Origin: JAUCQB01 sp964586235
GTDB lineage: Bacteria; Planctomycetota; Phycisphaerae; UBA1845; PWPN01
Assembly: GCA_964586235.1 (NCBI GenBank)
Contig: CAZPIO010000025.1
Coordinates: forward strand, 1 to 64,000
Direction: 5' to 3'
DNA length: 64,000 nucleotides
Below, piece by piece: positions 26,473 through 35,763 of the stretch. Position 1 is the stretch's first letter. Every line of letters begins with the position of its first letter. The translations under genes and the position numbers were made by a program. The notes under the pieces are model-generated. The model saw only the letters and a program-made list of their open reading frames with translations, had not been told where the DNA came from and searched no databases.

Positions 26473-27344
26473 GGGCTCTCTCCTTCTGATGAAAAGGAAC
26501 CTGAACTTGTCTCTGGCGCGGGGTCTCAACGGTTGTCGCTGACACCGCAGCCCGGCCGTGCCGGACGGCACCCGCGTCATTTTCGGCATTGTAGGCAGCC
26601 ACATCCCGGCAGGCCGCAAAGAATACTGCCCAACATCCGAGCCAGGATGACGGGCACAAGGACCCCGGTACGGATGGAACTGTTCGCATCATGTGCAGCC
26701 GGAGCGTGAACGGTCCGGTGGCTGAGTGGCCCCCTGGCCTCTCCCAAGCCTGTCCGGGGGCCTCGCTGACTTGGGTGGCCCATCCATCCGGCCGGGTGGC
26801 CCATCTATCCGCCGCGGCGGATGGGTGGGGTCTCGATGATGGATTGCGCGGAAAAACCCGTCGAACGCGACCGACGAGCCACGCCGTCGCTACTGAGAAC
26901 GCGGGTAATGGGGTGCGTATTGGAGATTCTTCAGCAGAATCGATGTCGGCAGGGCGAGCCTCTGCTCGGCCCGGGATCCGTTCCGGGCCGCTTCCCTTCA
27001 CGGAATCCATTCCGTATTCACTCGCCATACACCGCTCGTTTGCATCGACGCACTGGAAAGTCCGCTAGGGCGTGCTCCGCACGCCGCCTCGCTTGTCCCC
27101 ATCTTGTCCCGATCTTGTTCCGAGCCGTGTCGAAGGATTCTTTCCCGTATGCCCGGCTGATAGCTAAGAGCTAACAGCTAATAGCTTCTTTACCCTTCAA
27201 CAAGCCAACCCGTCTCGCTTTCCGCTTTTCCGCTCGCAAGGCCCCGGAGGGGCCACGGCCTGTAGCCAGGGGTGAGGCCCTGCGAACCCCTGGTATACTC
27301 CCGCCCCCGACCAAACCCGCCCCGGCGGGGCGGAGGAATCCCTT
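26473..27344. other. repeat-rich spacer without a supported gene
   Basis: Contains 21-base direct repeats at 26773-26793 and 26794-26814 (GGGTGGCCCATC...), a 16-bp perfect palindrome ATCCGCCGCGGCGGAT (26807-26822), TTGTCCC/ATCTTGT repeats (27092-27135), an AGCTGATAG block (27155-27186) and a block at 27250-27343 whose reverse complement recurs at 47459-47565. Confidence 0.7.
27250..27343 (-). repeat. CCAGGGGT hairpin repeat block, inverted copy at 47459-47565
   Basis: Holds GGCCCCGGAGGGGCC-type and ACCAGGGG...CCCCTGG hairpins. Its reverse complement matches 47459-47565 with only a handful of differences, including ATTCCTCCGCCCCGCCGGGG. It ends directly at the stop of the 27345 gene. Confidence 0.85.
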
Positions 27345-27746
27345 TCAGATCTCCACAATGCGGCCCGTCCGCAGATCATAGACCTCACCCTCCTCTCCTC
27401 GAATCACGGCGCCCAACCGCGAGGCGAGGGCGACGGCGACCACCCAAACAGGGTCCGACGAATCACCAGGGTCGAAAGCCGCTTTGACGTGCGCCGCCCC
27501 CCCAGACCACCGGAAGACGGGACGCCAGATCCGCTCGTCAGCAAAGTAGACCTCCAGGTCGCCATCTTGCCTCGGAAGGCTGATGACCTCTCCTGTCCTG
27601 GGATTCGTAATTGTGCCTGTTTCCGGCGGACAAAGCCGGACCCCCTCCATGGCGGAGACGGCGGCCCTCCATTCGTCGAGAGGAATTGTTGTCGGCGCGC
27701 CGTCCTCGCCGACCGGCAATCGCTCAATGTGAAATCCGTATGCCAT
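27345..27746 (-). CDS. hypothetical protein (133 aa)
   Basis: Starts MAYGFHIERLPVGEDGAPTT. It is a compact alpha/beta protein with conserved-looking segments PLDEWRAAVSAMEGVRL, DLEVYFADERIWRPVF and VYDLRTGRIVEI. No signal, membrane segment or metal motif is seen. The start at 27746 is preferred since the upstream frame runs through Arg-rich repeat DNA. Its context between repeat blocks would fit an accessory or immunity-type gene, but no function is claimed. Confidence 0.7.
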   Translation of the reverse strand: MAYGFHIERLPVGEDGAPTTIPLDEWRAAVSAMEGVRLCPPETGTITNPRTGEVISLPRQDGDLEVYFADERIWRPVFRWSGGAAHVKAAFDPGDSSDPVWVVAVALASRLGAVIRGEEGEVYDLRTGRIVEI

Positions 27747-28282
27747 GGCAGATGCCTTGTTGTGCCGGACTGATTGGACAAACCGTGTGAGCCGATCCAG
27801 ATAGCCTGTCCACTTCTGTCTGAACCGGTGGTCTCGTTTATCAAACCTGTCCCGCTTTTCGACCCCGTGTTGGAGTTCACCCGTCCTGGTCGCCGTGGCG
27901 ACCCTGGTCCGCCGTGGCGGGCGTCTTCTTCCGCGGCCTCCGTCTTCTTCTGCGGTCCGCAGTCTGCAATCTGCAATTCCGCCTGCCCTTGCCCCCTCCT
28001 TCACATCCGCGGCCCGCCGGGACCCAGGCATTCCGAGGCCGAGTTCACGTTGTCGCCCATCAGCGCCCGGCGGCAGATGGCCAGAGCACCGGCCGCCGAA
28101 GACGTGGCGATCAGCGGGTCGTCCTCCCCCGCCTCAGCCAGCCCGTTCGCCCACGGGCCCAGAAAACGGGCCACCCAGAAAACGACCCAGAAAACGGACC
28201 CAGAAAACGGGCCAGGTTCGCTTTTCACAGCCATAACGGCCTTGCCTCAACGCCGTCGCCGGGTTTTCTTTCCGCACAAAAC
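27747..28282. other. spacer without a supported gene
   Basis: About 540 bases. Contains GCCGTGGCG units (27888-27925) and a simple ACCCAGAAAACGG-type tandem run (28160-28215). Long frames are open on both strands but are Arg/Pro-rich and show no motif. Confidence 0.5.
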
Positions 28283-28952
28283 AGGCGGCCTTGCTGCACA
28301 AACCGACTGCTTGCCCGCCAACGCACGCGGACAAGTGCCGTTGGACAATATACAGCGACCATAAGGCGCGGCGATCGAGACTTCAAGCACAATCCAAATA
28401 CCAGGGTCTCACGATTGAGGCCTCGGGGCTGGTGACCGTGGCGGACTCACAGATTGCCCATCTGAGACTGTCCGTAGGCCCAACCCCAACCTGCCGCCTC
28501 GTCTTGGCGCCTTGGCGTCATGGCGGTTCAACTCATTCTGCCTTCGTCAGTCGGGTCTCATTCGTCCCGCCACGGTCGCCACGGCGAACCAGGGCGGATC
28601 TTCGACATTCGGGCTTCGACTTGCCACGGCGGGCTCGCCACGGCGTAGCTCGCACAGCGAAGCCGGGAGCCCCTGGCGCAGCCGGGCATTCGTCATTCCC
28701 CGCCGCCGTGACTCATCTTTCATCCTTCCGCCTTCCGCCTTCCTTCCGGGGCGCCCGCCGTGTTATCCCCGCAACGGGGTCAGCGGAGATACTCTGCCCG
28801 CACCCGGCCAAGTACCCGCCCGGTCCCCGGTTCTTTGACAAGTGGAGAAAGGGCTCGGCCATCAGCTGTCGGTTCTCAGTCGCGATCCCGCCAGCCTTCG
28901 CCCCCCGACCCGCGTCTCTGAGCCCCCACGCAGCGCCAAACGAACCCAAACC
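28283..28952 (-). repeat. about 650-bp dispersed repeat, copy 1 (inverted relative to 43549-44183)
   Basis: Read on the minus strand it matches 43549-44183 from one end to the other, apart from a diverged middle. Shared blocks include CTTTCTCCACTTGTCAAAGA, GGGATAACACGGCGGG, GAATGAGTTGAACCGCCATG, GGGCCTACGGACAGTCTCAG, CGAGACCCTGGTATTyGGAT-like and TATTGTCCAACGG. No reading frame is conserved between the copies, so the unit appears non-coding. Confidence 0.85.
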
Positions 28953-29057
28953 CCGTTCAAGACGGGAAACCGCAAGCGCTTTTTGAATAAGCGGTTAGAG
29001 GCGTTTCAACGAGGTGTATCCACCGAGTTTTTCCCCCTGCAGGTAGCAGAAAAGACC

Positions 29058-29408
29058 TTAGAGAGGTCCGCCCAACCCTCCACGAGGTTCATCCTGCGAC
29101 TGTCTGCGGCCCTCATCCCCAGCCTGCCGCTCGACCAGCCTCTCCAGCAACGCAATAATCCGGTCGTACTTCTCCTCGACCCGGTCCATGTGCAGCATCA
29201 GGCGTTGCTGGTGCGATTGGGTCCGCCTATACCCCCTGAAGACGACCAGCCAGATGAAAAGGAAGACGATGATCCACGGGATCAGCGCCATCACGATTGA
29301 GAAGATCGTGCTCTCGCTCCGGCCGTCATCGCCGTCCACCTCCCCGGCCAGCACGGTCACCGCCATCCCAAGCAAGCCCGCCGCCACATAAACGAGGTGT
29401 TTTCGCAT
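29058..29408 (-). CDS. small exported or membrane protein with coiled coil (116 aa)
   Basis: An N-terminal signal or first span (MRKHLVYVAAGLLGMAVTVL), a short acidic loop (GEVDGDDGRSE), a second span (IFSIVMALIPWIIVFLFIWL), then a basic FRGYRR and a helical, probably coiled-coil region (RLMLHMDRVEEKYDRIIALL). GGGAG lies 9-10 bases before the ATG. It is similar in layout to small membrane-anchored planctomycete proteins of unknown function. It lies downstream of argH on the same strand. Confidence 0.72.
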   Translation of the reverse strand: MRKHLVYVAAGLLGMAVTVLAGEVDGDDGRSESTIFSIVMALIPWIIVFLFIWLVVFRGYRRTQSHQQRLMLHMDRVEEKYDRIIALLERLVERQAGDEGRRQSQDEPRGGLGGPL

Positions 29409-29454
29409 GATCCAAGACTCCCAAGGTCGCCTGCGCCGCGTGGGCCTTGTCTGG

Positions 29455-29544
29455 CTGACCGCTGAAAGCTGATAGCTGAGAGCTAAAAGTCGACCGAAGG
29501 GAGACCCGCCGTGGCGGGCTGATAGCTAACAGCTGATAGATAAC
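29455..29544. repeat. AGCTGATAG-type tandem repeat block
   Basis: Nonamer-like AGCTGATAG / AGCTAAAAG runs around a GTCGACC...GGGAGACCCGCC core; the closest relative of 25004-25092. It lies between argH and the 29058 gene. Confidence 0.85.
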
Positions 29545-29554
29545 TTTTAACACC

Positions 29555-30937
29555 CTATAGCAGTTGTTTCCTCCAGAACCCGATCTGCTCCCTCACCGAC
29601 TTCCGCCCCGCATTGCCCGCACTGCGATATCGTTCCACGACATTCGCCGGCCCGAGGTACTCATAGACGTCGCTGCCGATCCGATCGCACACACGGGCGA
29701 ACTCATCGAGCGTCAGCCCCGCCAGTTCACGGCCATCCTTCTCCGCGTAAGCGACCAGCGCGCCGACGTGCTGATGCGCCTGCCGGAAGGGCACACCCTT
29801 GCCCACCAGATACTCGGCCAGAATCGTCGCATCCATGAACCCCTTGTCCGTCGCCGCCAGCAGAGTGCCGACGTTGAACGTGGTATTGCGGATCACCGCC
29901 GCCGTGATCTCCAGCGACGCCTTGAGCGTATCGTGAGCGCTGAACAGGTGGATCTTGTCCTCCTGCAGGTCGCGGTTGTATGCCATCGGCAGCCCCTTGG
30001 TCAGCGTCAGCATCCCGAACAAGGCGGCGTACACCCGCGCCGTCTTGCCCCGCACCAGCTCCATCACGTCCGGGTTCTTCTTCTGCGGCATCATCGACGA
30101 GCCGGTGCAGAACGCGTCCGCGATGGTCACGAACCCGAACTCCTGCGACATGTACAGGATCAGATCCTCGGCCAGCCGCGACAGATGGCACGCGCACAGC
30201 GCCGCCGCTGCCAGGAACTCAACGATGAAGTCGCGGTCACCGGTCGCGTCGATGCTGTTGCGGCTGATGGTGGCAAATCCCAGCCGCTTGGCCACAGCCT
30301 CCCGGTCGATCGGCAGCGTTGAGCCCGCCAGCGCCCCCGACCCCAGTGGACACACGTCCACCCGCTTGCGGGCGTCGGTGAACCGCTCCCGGTCGCGCTC
30401 GAACTGCTCGACGTAGGCCAGCAGGTACGCCCCCGCGCTCACCGGCTGGGCCCGCTGCATGTGCGTGTACGCGGGCATCACCGCATCCGCGCACTTCTCC
30501 GCCGAGTCCACCAGCGCTGCCTGCAATTCGCCCAGCAGGGGGGTCATGTCCAGATCGATCGCGTCCCGGACATACAGCCGCAGGTCCAGGGCCACCTGGT
30601 CGTTACGCGATCGGGCGGTGTGCAGCCGCTTGCCCGGCTCGCCGACCTTGGCGATCAGCGCCCCCTCGACGGCCATATGAATATCCTCGCAGGCCGGGTC
30701 CCACTTGAACTTGCCCGCCTCGATAGCCGATTCAATCTCCTTGAGGCCGCGCTTGATCGCCTGGCAGTCGGCCTTGCCGATCAGCCCGACCTCGGCCAGC
30801 ATCTCCGCGTGGGCGATGCTGCCGGCAATGTCATACTTCCAAAGTCGTTGATCGAAAGAGAGGCTCTCGACGTAGCGTTCGGTGAGGGCGTCGGCCGCCT
30901 GTGAAAAGCGGGCCTGCCAGCTCTTCTGCTCTTTCAT
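29555..30937 (-). CDS. argH: argininosuccinate lyase
   Basis: 460 residues, the normal length. The fumarase/aspartase superfamily signature GSSMMPQKKNPD is present near residue 280, with the conserved blocks HTARSRNDQVALDLRL, AYTHMQRAQPVSAG and GSGALAGSTLPIDRE. The enzyme cleaves argininosuccinate to arginine and fumarate, the last step of arginine synthesis, in the cytoplasm as a tetramer. GGAG lies 8 bases before the ATG. No other arg gene is adjacent. Confidence 0.97.
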   Translation of the reverse strand: MKEQKSWQARFSQAADALTERYVESLSFDQRLWKYDIAGSIAHAEMLAEVGLIGKADCQAIKRGLKEIESAIEAGKFKWDPACEDIHMAVEGALIAKVGEPGKRLHTARSRNDQVALDLRLYVRDAIDLDMTPLLGELQAALVDSAEKCADAVMPAYTHMQRAQPVSAGAYLLAYVEQFERDRERFTDARKRVDVCPLGSGALAGSTLPIDREAVAKRLGFATISRNSIDATGDRDFIVEFLAAAALCACHLSRLAEDLILYMSQEFGFVTIADAFCTGSSMMPQKKNPDVMELVRGKTARVYAALFGMLTLTKGLPMAYNRDLQEDKIHLFSAHDTLKASLEITAAVIRNTTFNVGTLLAATDKGFMDATILAEYLVGKGVPFRQAHQHVGALVAYAEKDGRELAGLTLDEFARVCDRIGSDVYEYLGPANVVERYRSAGNAGRKSVREQIGFWRKQLL

Positions 30938-30963
30938 GGTGTTCGCTCCGTGAGTGAGCGGCC

Positions 30964-31035
30964 CCTCAGTGGTGCCGACGCCCCCGTCAGCACGTCACTC
31001 GCCTCCTCAGTGGTGCCGACGCCCCCGTCGGCACT
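30964..31035. repeat. tandem 31-nt repeat with GTGCCGACG hairpin
   Basis: CCTCAGTGGTGCCGACGCCC appears at 30964 and again at 31005, 41 bases apart. In the second unit GTGCCGACG-CCCC-CGTCGGCAC is a perfect hairpin. It lies upstream of argH. A hairpin of the same type, GGGCCGACG-AGGG-CGTCGGCCC, lies near 48146-48170. Confidence 0.8.
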
Positions 31036-31185
31036 TCGGTCGCCGCGTCTCCGCAAGTGAGCCGCTCGTCACCCGGGCCGCCGCCGACCGCCGTCACGCC
31101 GCCGCATCGGGTGGCCGGATGGTATGCAAAGCCCGCCGGAGGGTCAATCACCCCCTCCCCCGCGTTGCATATCGCAACGCCGGCG

Positions 31186-31316
31186 AATGAAGAGTTGAGA
31201 GTTGAGAATTGAGAATTGACAATGGAGAGCCCTGCGTCTTCGATGTTCCCCGTGCATTCCCGCGCGCAATCGCAAGGCAGTTCCATCCTCAATTCGGCAT
31301 TCAGCATTCTTCAGGG
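31186..31316. repeat. GAGTTGAGAATTGAG-type simple repeats
   Basis: Short runs of GAGTTGAGAATTGAGAATTG (31190-31222) and the inverse pattern ATTCGGCATTCAGCATTC (31292-31312). These low-complexity units lie in the 397-base gap upstream of the DUF1570 gene. Confidence 0.7.
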
Positions 31317-31334
31317 TATAATCAGGAGATGCCA

Positions 31335-32552
31335 ATGAGTCCCGGTCCGACATGGCGGCTTGCGGCGGCGTTGGCCCTGGTTCTGACGTGCGGTGGGGCG
31401 GCCTCGCGAGGGCCGGTCCTCGAACTCGACCCCGCCCAGGAGCGGGCCCTCTCCAACGCGGCCGGCGAGTCCTTCCAGATCAAGCGCACCTCTCATTTCC
31501 TGATCGCCTACGACACCGACCCCGACACGGTCAGCGAACTGACCAATCGTCTCGAACAAACCTATTTCATGGTCTTCCAGCTCTGCGAGATGAGCGGAAT
31601 ACAGGCCCGGCGCCCCGCCCGGCGGCTGGAAGTCATCTTCTTTGACAAGCGCGACGCCTACGAACGCTACATGGCCAGGCTGGTGGTCAACGCGGCCGGA
31701 ACCTTCGGCATGTATCTCCACCAGACCAACCGAAGCTATTTCTTCAACGCCGCCAACGATGCCCAGGTGCTCAAGCTTCGCGACAATATCGCCGCCGCCA
31801 ACGACAACATCGACCAACTCGAACGGACGCTCCGTCAGATGCCCCCCAGCGGCGCCCGCCTGGAGGTGCGGTTCTCCGACGGCGAACGGGTCGTCGGCAC
31901 CAAGGCCGAAATCGAGAAACGCGTAACCAGAAACATCGACGCCGCCCGCGCGGAGCTCAAGAAACTGGAAAGCCGCAGACGAGACTACTGCGAGAAGATC
32001 AACCAGACCGTCGTCCAGCACGAGACCGCCCACCAGACGCTCTTCAACGCCGGCCTCCACGTTCGCACCGCCGGCAACCCCAGGTGGCTCGTCGAAGGGC
32101 TGGCCTGTTTGTTCGAAACTCCGCCGGGCCCGCCCGGCAGCGGCTTTTCGGTCGTGAACACCGATCGCCTCGAGGACTTTCGCACCGCGATCGGCGGCCA
32201 GACCCGGCGGCAGCTCACCAGCCGCGATTACGAGAAGGCGGTGGAGGCCGGCCTCATCGCCTCGCCCAGGCAGCTCATCCTGAAGCCCGGCATGCTCGAC
32301 GCCCGCGGCGACGCCGGGGTCCGAAACTACGCCGTGGCCTGGGCCATGACCCACTACCTGCAGCGAAATCAGCGTGAACAACTGGCCGCCTATCTGCTGG
32401 GTATCAGCGCCCGCATGCCGGGCGAATATCCTTCACCCCAGCAGGAGTTGGAGCTTTTTGAGGATCACTTCGGGCCCATCGACGAGGTGTTCCTGCGGAA
32501 ATTCTCCGCTTATATCCTCGGCCTGACCTACCGTTCCGCCTCGGGGCCGTAA
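31335..32552 (+). CDS. DUF1570 domain protein (HEXXH metalloprotease-like)
   Basis: 405 residues with a signal peptide (LAAALALVLTCGGAASRG). The first domain (SFQIKRTSHFLIAYDTDPD) leads into a coiled region (DNIAAANDNIDQLERTLRQM). The HEXXH motif VVQHETAHQTLFNAG is near residue 230, followed by PRWLVEGLACLFE with the downstream Glu typical of DUF1570 (PF07607). The family is widespread in planctomycetes; activity has not been assigned. The second ATG of ATGCCAATG is chosen because AGGAG lies 6 bases before it, while the first ATG overlaps that site. Confidence 0.88.
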   Translation: MSPGPTWRLAAALALVLTCGGAASRGPVLELDPAQERALSNAAGESFQIKRTSHFLIAYDTDPDTVSELTNRLEQTYFMVFQLCEMSGIQARRPARRLEVIFFDKRDAYERYMARLVVNAAGTFGMYLHQTNRSYFFNAANDAQVLKLRDNIAAANDNIDQLERTLRQMPPSGARLEVRFSDGERVVGTKAEIEKRVTRNIDAARAELKKLESRRRDYCEKINQTVVQHETAHQTLFNAGLHVRTAGNPRWLVEGLACLFETPPGPPGSGFSVVNTDRLEDFRTAIGGQTRRQLTSRDYEKAVEAGLIASPRQLILKPGMLDARGDAGVRNYAVAWAMTHYLQRNQREQLAAYLLGISARMPGEYPSPQQELELFEDHFGPIDEVFLRKFSAYILGLTYRSASGP

Positions 32553-32853
32553 CTCACCTGGTGCCACGTCTGCAGGAGCGGCTTGCAGCCGCGACCTTGC
32601 CCCCGAGCCTGTGTTGAGGGGATCGTCTGCCAGTGCGTTTTGGGATTCGGGCCCACACGGGCGGCCAGGCCATCCGTGGCACCCGCAGTGCACGCCCGAC
32701 GAGCGTCTCACGTACCGCGATGCCGTTTTGGCAACCCTCTTGGCAAATGCCCCCTGTTCGTGTATCCTCCATGCCCCGGGGACGGCGACAAGCGAGCGAG
32801 TCGCCGCGGATACCCCTTGCACCGCCGATACTCCTGTGGAGCGTGTGCGGCTC

Positions 32854-33120
32854 ATGAGACATCACAAGGCTCTGCGATTGTTCATGGCGACCCTGCTGGG
32901 AGGCGGGACGCTCTTCTCGCCCGGGTGCGGGGATCTGGTTCGCCGATCGCTTCGCGATGGCACGCTGGCCCTGATCGCCGGGAGCGCGACCGGTTACTTC
33001 GACCCGAGCGACCTCAGCAACCTGCTCACCAACCTGCTGACCGGCGGATTCACTGGCGGGTGGGACGGCCTCAACGGCGGCGGATGGAACGGCTTCCCCT
33101 TCGAATGGCCCCGCACTTGA
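32854..33120 (+). CDS. small putative lipoprotein (88 aa)
   Basis: Begins MRHHKALRLFMATLLGGGTL and has a lipobox-like FSPGC, so a membrane-anchored lipoprotein is likely. The rest contains DLSNLLTNLLTGGFTGGW and a Gly/Trp-rich end. GGAG lies 10 bases before the ATG. Short lipoproteins with this LSNLL-TGG pattern are seen in planctomycetes; the function is unknown. The 301 bases upstream (32553-32853) hold nothing I can support. Confidence 0.65.
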   Translation: MRHHKALRLFMATLLGGGTLFSPGCGDLVRRSLRDGTLALIAGSATGYFDPSDLSNLLTNLLTGGFTGGWDGLNGGGWNGFPFEWPRT

Positions 33121-33169
33121 GGCGCTCGCGGCTCTCTCAGAAGCTGTGTGAGAGACTCTTCACACCGGA

Positions 33170-33210
33170 GGTGGCATGGCCAGGCCCCGGCTTGCTGGAG
33201 TGCCGCCATG
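33170..33210. repeat. double-hairpin repeat, right arm only (copy F)
   Basis: GGTGGCATGGCCAGGCCCCG and GTGCCGCCATG, the same arm as copy A, in the convergent spacer between the small lipoprotein and rne. Confidence 0.85.
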
Positions 33211-33364
33211 TCTCGGTTGCTGCAGGAGACCTCCCGGCGTACGCCGTTGGCGGGCTTAGGCACACCACACCGCGGGAACAGGCTGCGGTTTTCATGCATG
33301 CTCACACGGATCGCCGCCACGACCTCCCGGCCCGGATCGCCGCAGCCTCTCGGCGCGACCAGGC

Positions 33365-35650
33365 TCACTCGAAGACGCTCTCCGCCTGGTCCTGGTCCTC
33401 GTGCGGGTGATGGTTCTGGTATTGCGGAGCCCGCGGCGGCTGCTGGTGTCGCGGCTTGGGTCTCTGGCCGATGCCCGAGGCCTCGACCATGTCCAGCGCC
33501 CGAATCGCCCCGCCCCGCTTGTCGAAGCACGAAAAAACGAACTGGTCCAGCCCGATGTTGTTGTCCGCGCGGATGATGATATGCCGGCCGGTCTCCTGCT
33601 CGATCTCATGAATCGCCGCCCGCTTGCGGTTCTGCAGAAGGTACGCCACCTCGGGGGCCACCCGCACCTCGACCGTTTCCGCCAGTTCATGATGCGCCGC
33701 AAGCCTGAGCAGCCGCATGATGTCCAGCGTCATGGACTCCGGGTTCTTCACCAGGCCAGAGCCCCGGCAGTGCGGGCAGTCCTGGTAGATGCTTCGCTTG
33801 ATCGACGGCCGCATCCGCTGGCGGGTCATCTCGATGATCCCGAACTGGCTCATCCGCAGGCACTTGGCCCGCTCCTTGTGCTTCTTCAGCGCCTCGCGAA
33901 GGGCCCGCTCGAGGGCTCGGCGATGTCTTTCCTGCATCAGGTCGATGAAATCGCACACGATCAGCCCGCCCAGGTCGCGAAGGCGGAGCTGTCGGGCGAT
34001 CTCGTCGGCGGCCTCCAGGTCGGTCCGGAAGGCGGTCTCCTCGGCGTCTTCATGCTCGCGGAATCGGCCGCTGTTCACGTCGATCGTGACCATCGCCTCG
34101 GTGGTGTCAATGACCAGCGAGCCGCCCGAAGGCAGCGGCACGTGGCGGGCGTTGATCTTCTCGATCTCGGCCTCGATGCCGTGCTTGTGAAACAGCGGCT
34201 CCGGCCCCTTGTAGACCTCGACCGGGGCGCTGCTGCGGGGCATCGCGATGGCCAGGAAGTCGCGGACTTTCTCCGCCGTGGCTTCGTTGTCCACGATGAT
34301 CCGGCCGAAATCCGAAGAGTAAACGTCGCGAATCGTGCGGATCACCAGGTCCGACTCCTGGTACAGCTCGCACGGTGCCCGCTCGCTCTTGATCTTCTGG
34401 GCGACCCGCTTCCACAGCCGCTGGAGATACATCTGGTCACGCTGCAGATCACGCTTGGTCTTGTCCAGCCCGGCGGTACGCAGAATGAAACCCATGTTCT
34501 TCGGCAGATTCAGCTCGTCGAGGAGCTTGCGCATCTTCCGGCGGGCCTCCTCGTCCTCGATCTTCCGCGACACGCCGAGCTTGTTCATGCCCGGCATCAT
34601 CACCAGGTAGCGGCCGGGAATGGAAATATAAGTGGTCAGCGTCGGCCCTTTGGTGCCGATGCCCTCCTTGATGATCTGGACCAGAACCTCCTGCCCGCGG
34701 CGCAGGCATTTCTGGATCGGCGGACGCTCGCGGCGCGGCGTCTTGCGGCCGACCTCCTCCATCTGCCCGCGCCCGTTCGGGAAGTACTGGGGCTGCAGGT
34801 CGGAAATGTGCAGGAAGCCGTTCTTCGGCAGGCCGAAGTCGATGAACGCCGCCTGGATGCTCGGCTCCACGTTGGTCACTCGGCCCTTGTAGATGTTGCC
34901 GACGTGGGACTCGGCGCTGGCCCGTTCGATGAACAGCTCTTCCAGCCGGTTCTGGTGAACCACCGCGATACGGCATTCGTCGGTATCGGCGGCGTTGATC
35001 AACATCAGGCGATCGCCGCTCGGTTTGACCTCTTCGTCCTCGAAATCGCCGTCCTCGTCCTCGACTTCGCGCACTGTACGAGGCGCAGGCCGATCCGATC
35101 TGCCCGGATGGCGTCCGGGCCCCGATTCGGCGATGTCCTCACGGCCGGCCGCTCCCTGCTCGGGCTGTCCCTGGGCCGGTTCCTGGTTGTGGCGCTTGCG
35201 TCGACGGCCACGACCACCCCGGCGAGATCGCCGCCGGCGCTGTTCGGGAGCAGACGCTTCCGCTGGCGGCGGGGGCCCCGCCTCCACACCTTCGCCGAAG
35301 CTCTGCACAAGGGGCGGACTCACGGGACCAGGCTCGGTCGCCGGGACCTCGCCTTCCGATCGAGCCGAGGTGCCGGGGTCCGCCTCCTCCCAGGCAGGCG
35401 GATCGGCCTCTAACTTGCCACCCGTGTCCGGGGCCGGTTCACTCGCCACCATGGTGGCACTTGCGTCGTGGGTTTCCAGGTCGTTCGCGTCTCGAGGGGC
35501 AACAGAATCCTGCTGGCCGGCGCTGTTCTGGCGGTTCTTCCGCCGGGAGCGCCACGATCGCCGTCGGTGCGATCGCTGTTGCGAAGGCTCGTTACTGTCG
35601 GGGTTCTGTCGGGTGGGGTTGTTCTGCGTCGGGTTTTCTTGTTCAGTCAT
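33365..35650 (-). CDS. rne: ribonuclease E/G family endoribonuclease
   Basis: 761 residues. A long, charged, low-complexity N-terminal extension (about 200 residues, Arg/Gln/Glu-rich) precedes the S1 domain (VGNIYKGRVTNVEPSIQAAF). The catalytic DNase-I-like region has the metal ligands in VTIDVNSGRF and GGLIVCDFIDL, and the zinc-link CPHCRGSG follows. A short proline/glutamine-rich tail ends the protein, with no recognised degradosome scaffold. It processes rRNA and mRNA in the cytoplasm. AGGG lies 5-8 bases before the ATG. It follows the DUF2344 gene, an arrangement known from other phyla. Confidence 0.93.
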   Translation of the reverse strand: MTEQENPTQNNPTRQNPDSNEPSQQRSHRRRSWRSRRKNRQNSAGQQDSVAPRDANDLETHDASATMVASEPAPDTGGKLEADPPAWEEADPGTSARSEGEVPATEPGPVSPPLVQSFGEGVEAGPPPPAEASAPEQRRRRSRRGGRGRRRKRHNQEPAQGQPEQGAAGREDIAESGPGRHPGRSDRPAPRTVREVEDEDGDFEDEEVKPSGDRLMLINAADTDECRIAVVHQNRLEELFIERASAESHVGNIYKGRVTNVEPSIQAAFIDFGLPKNGFLHISDLQPQYFPNGRGQMEEVGRKTPRRERPPIQKCLRRGQEVLVQIIKEGIGTKGPTLTTYISIPGRYLVMMPGMNKLGVSRKIEDEEARRKMRKLLDELNLPKNMGFILRTAGLDKTKRDLQRDQMYLQRLWKRVAQKIKSERAPCELYQESDLVIRTIRDVYSSDFGRIIVDNEATAEKVRDFLAIAMPRSSAPVEVYKGPEPLFHKHGIEAEIEKINARHVPLPSGGSLVIDTTEAMVTIDVNSGRFREHEDAEETAFRTDLEAADEIARQLRLRDLGGLIVCDFIDLMQERHRRALERALREALKKHKERAKCLRMSQFGIIEMTRQRMRPSIKRSIYQDCPHCRGSGLVKNPESMTLDIMRLLRLAAHHELAETVEVRVAPEVAYLLQNRKRAAIHEIEQETGRHIIIRADNNIGLDQFVFSCFDKRGGAIRALDMVEASGIGQRPKPRHQQPPRAPQYQNHHPHEDQDQAESVFE

Positions 35651-35763
35651 TGTTCCCTGCTCTCATGACGTCCGTGTCAATCCGAGCGGCAGGTGCAAAG
35701 TGGGGATGTTCGTCCAGCGCAACTGTCCGGCTGAGCTCCAGCCGCCGCCGTCCCCCGGGACGG

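Noticed and set aside
27895..28435. Several 110-190-codon frames in the spacer before the large repeat
   Set aside because: All are Arg/Pro/Ser-rich, overlap one another in different frames and run through repeat DNA; none has a signal or family motif.
33401..35413. 670-codon plus-strand frame
   Set aside because: Antisense to rne, which carries S1, catalytic and zinc-link motifs. The plus frame is His/Arg/Leu-rich with no motif.
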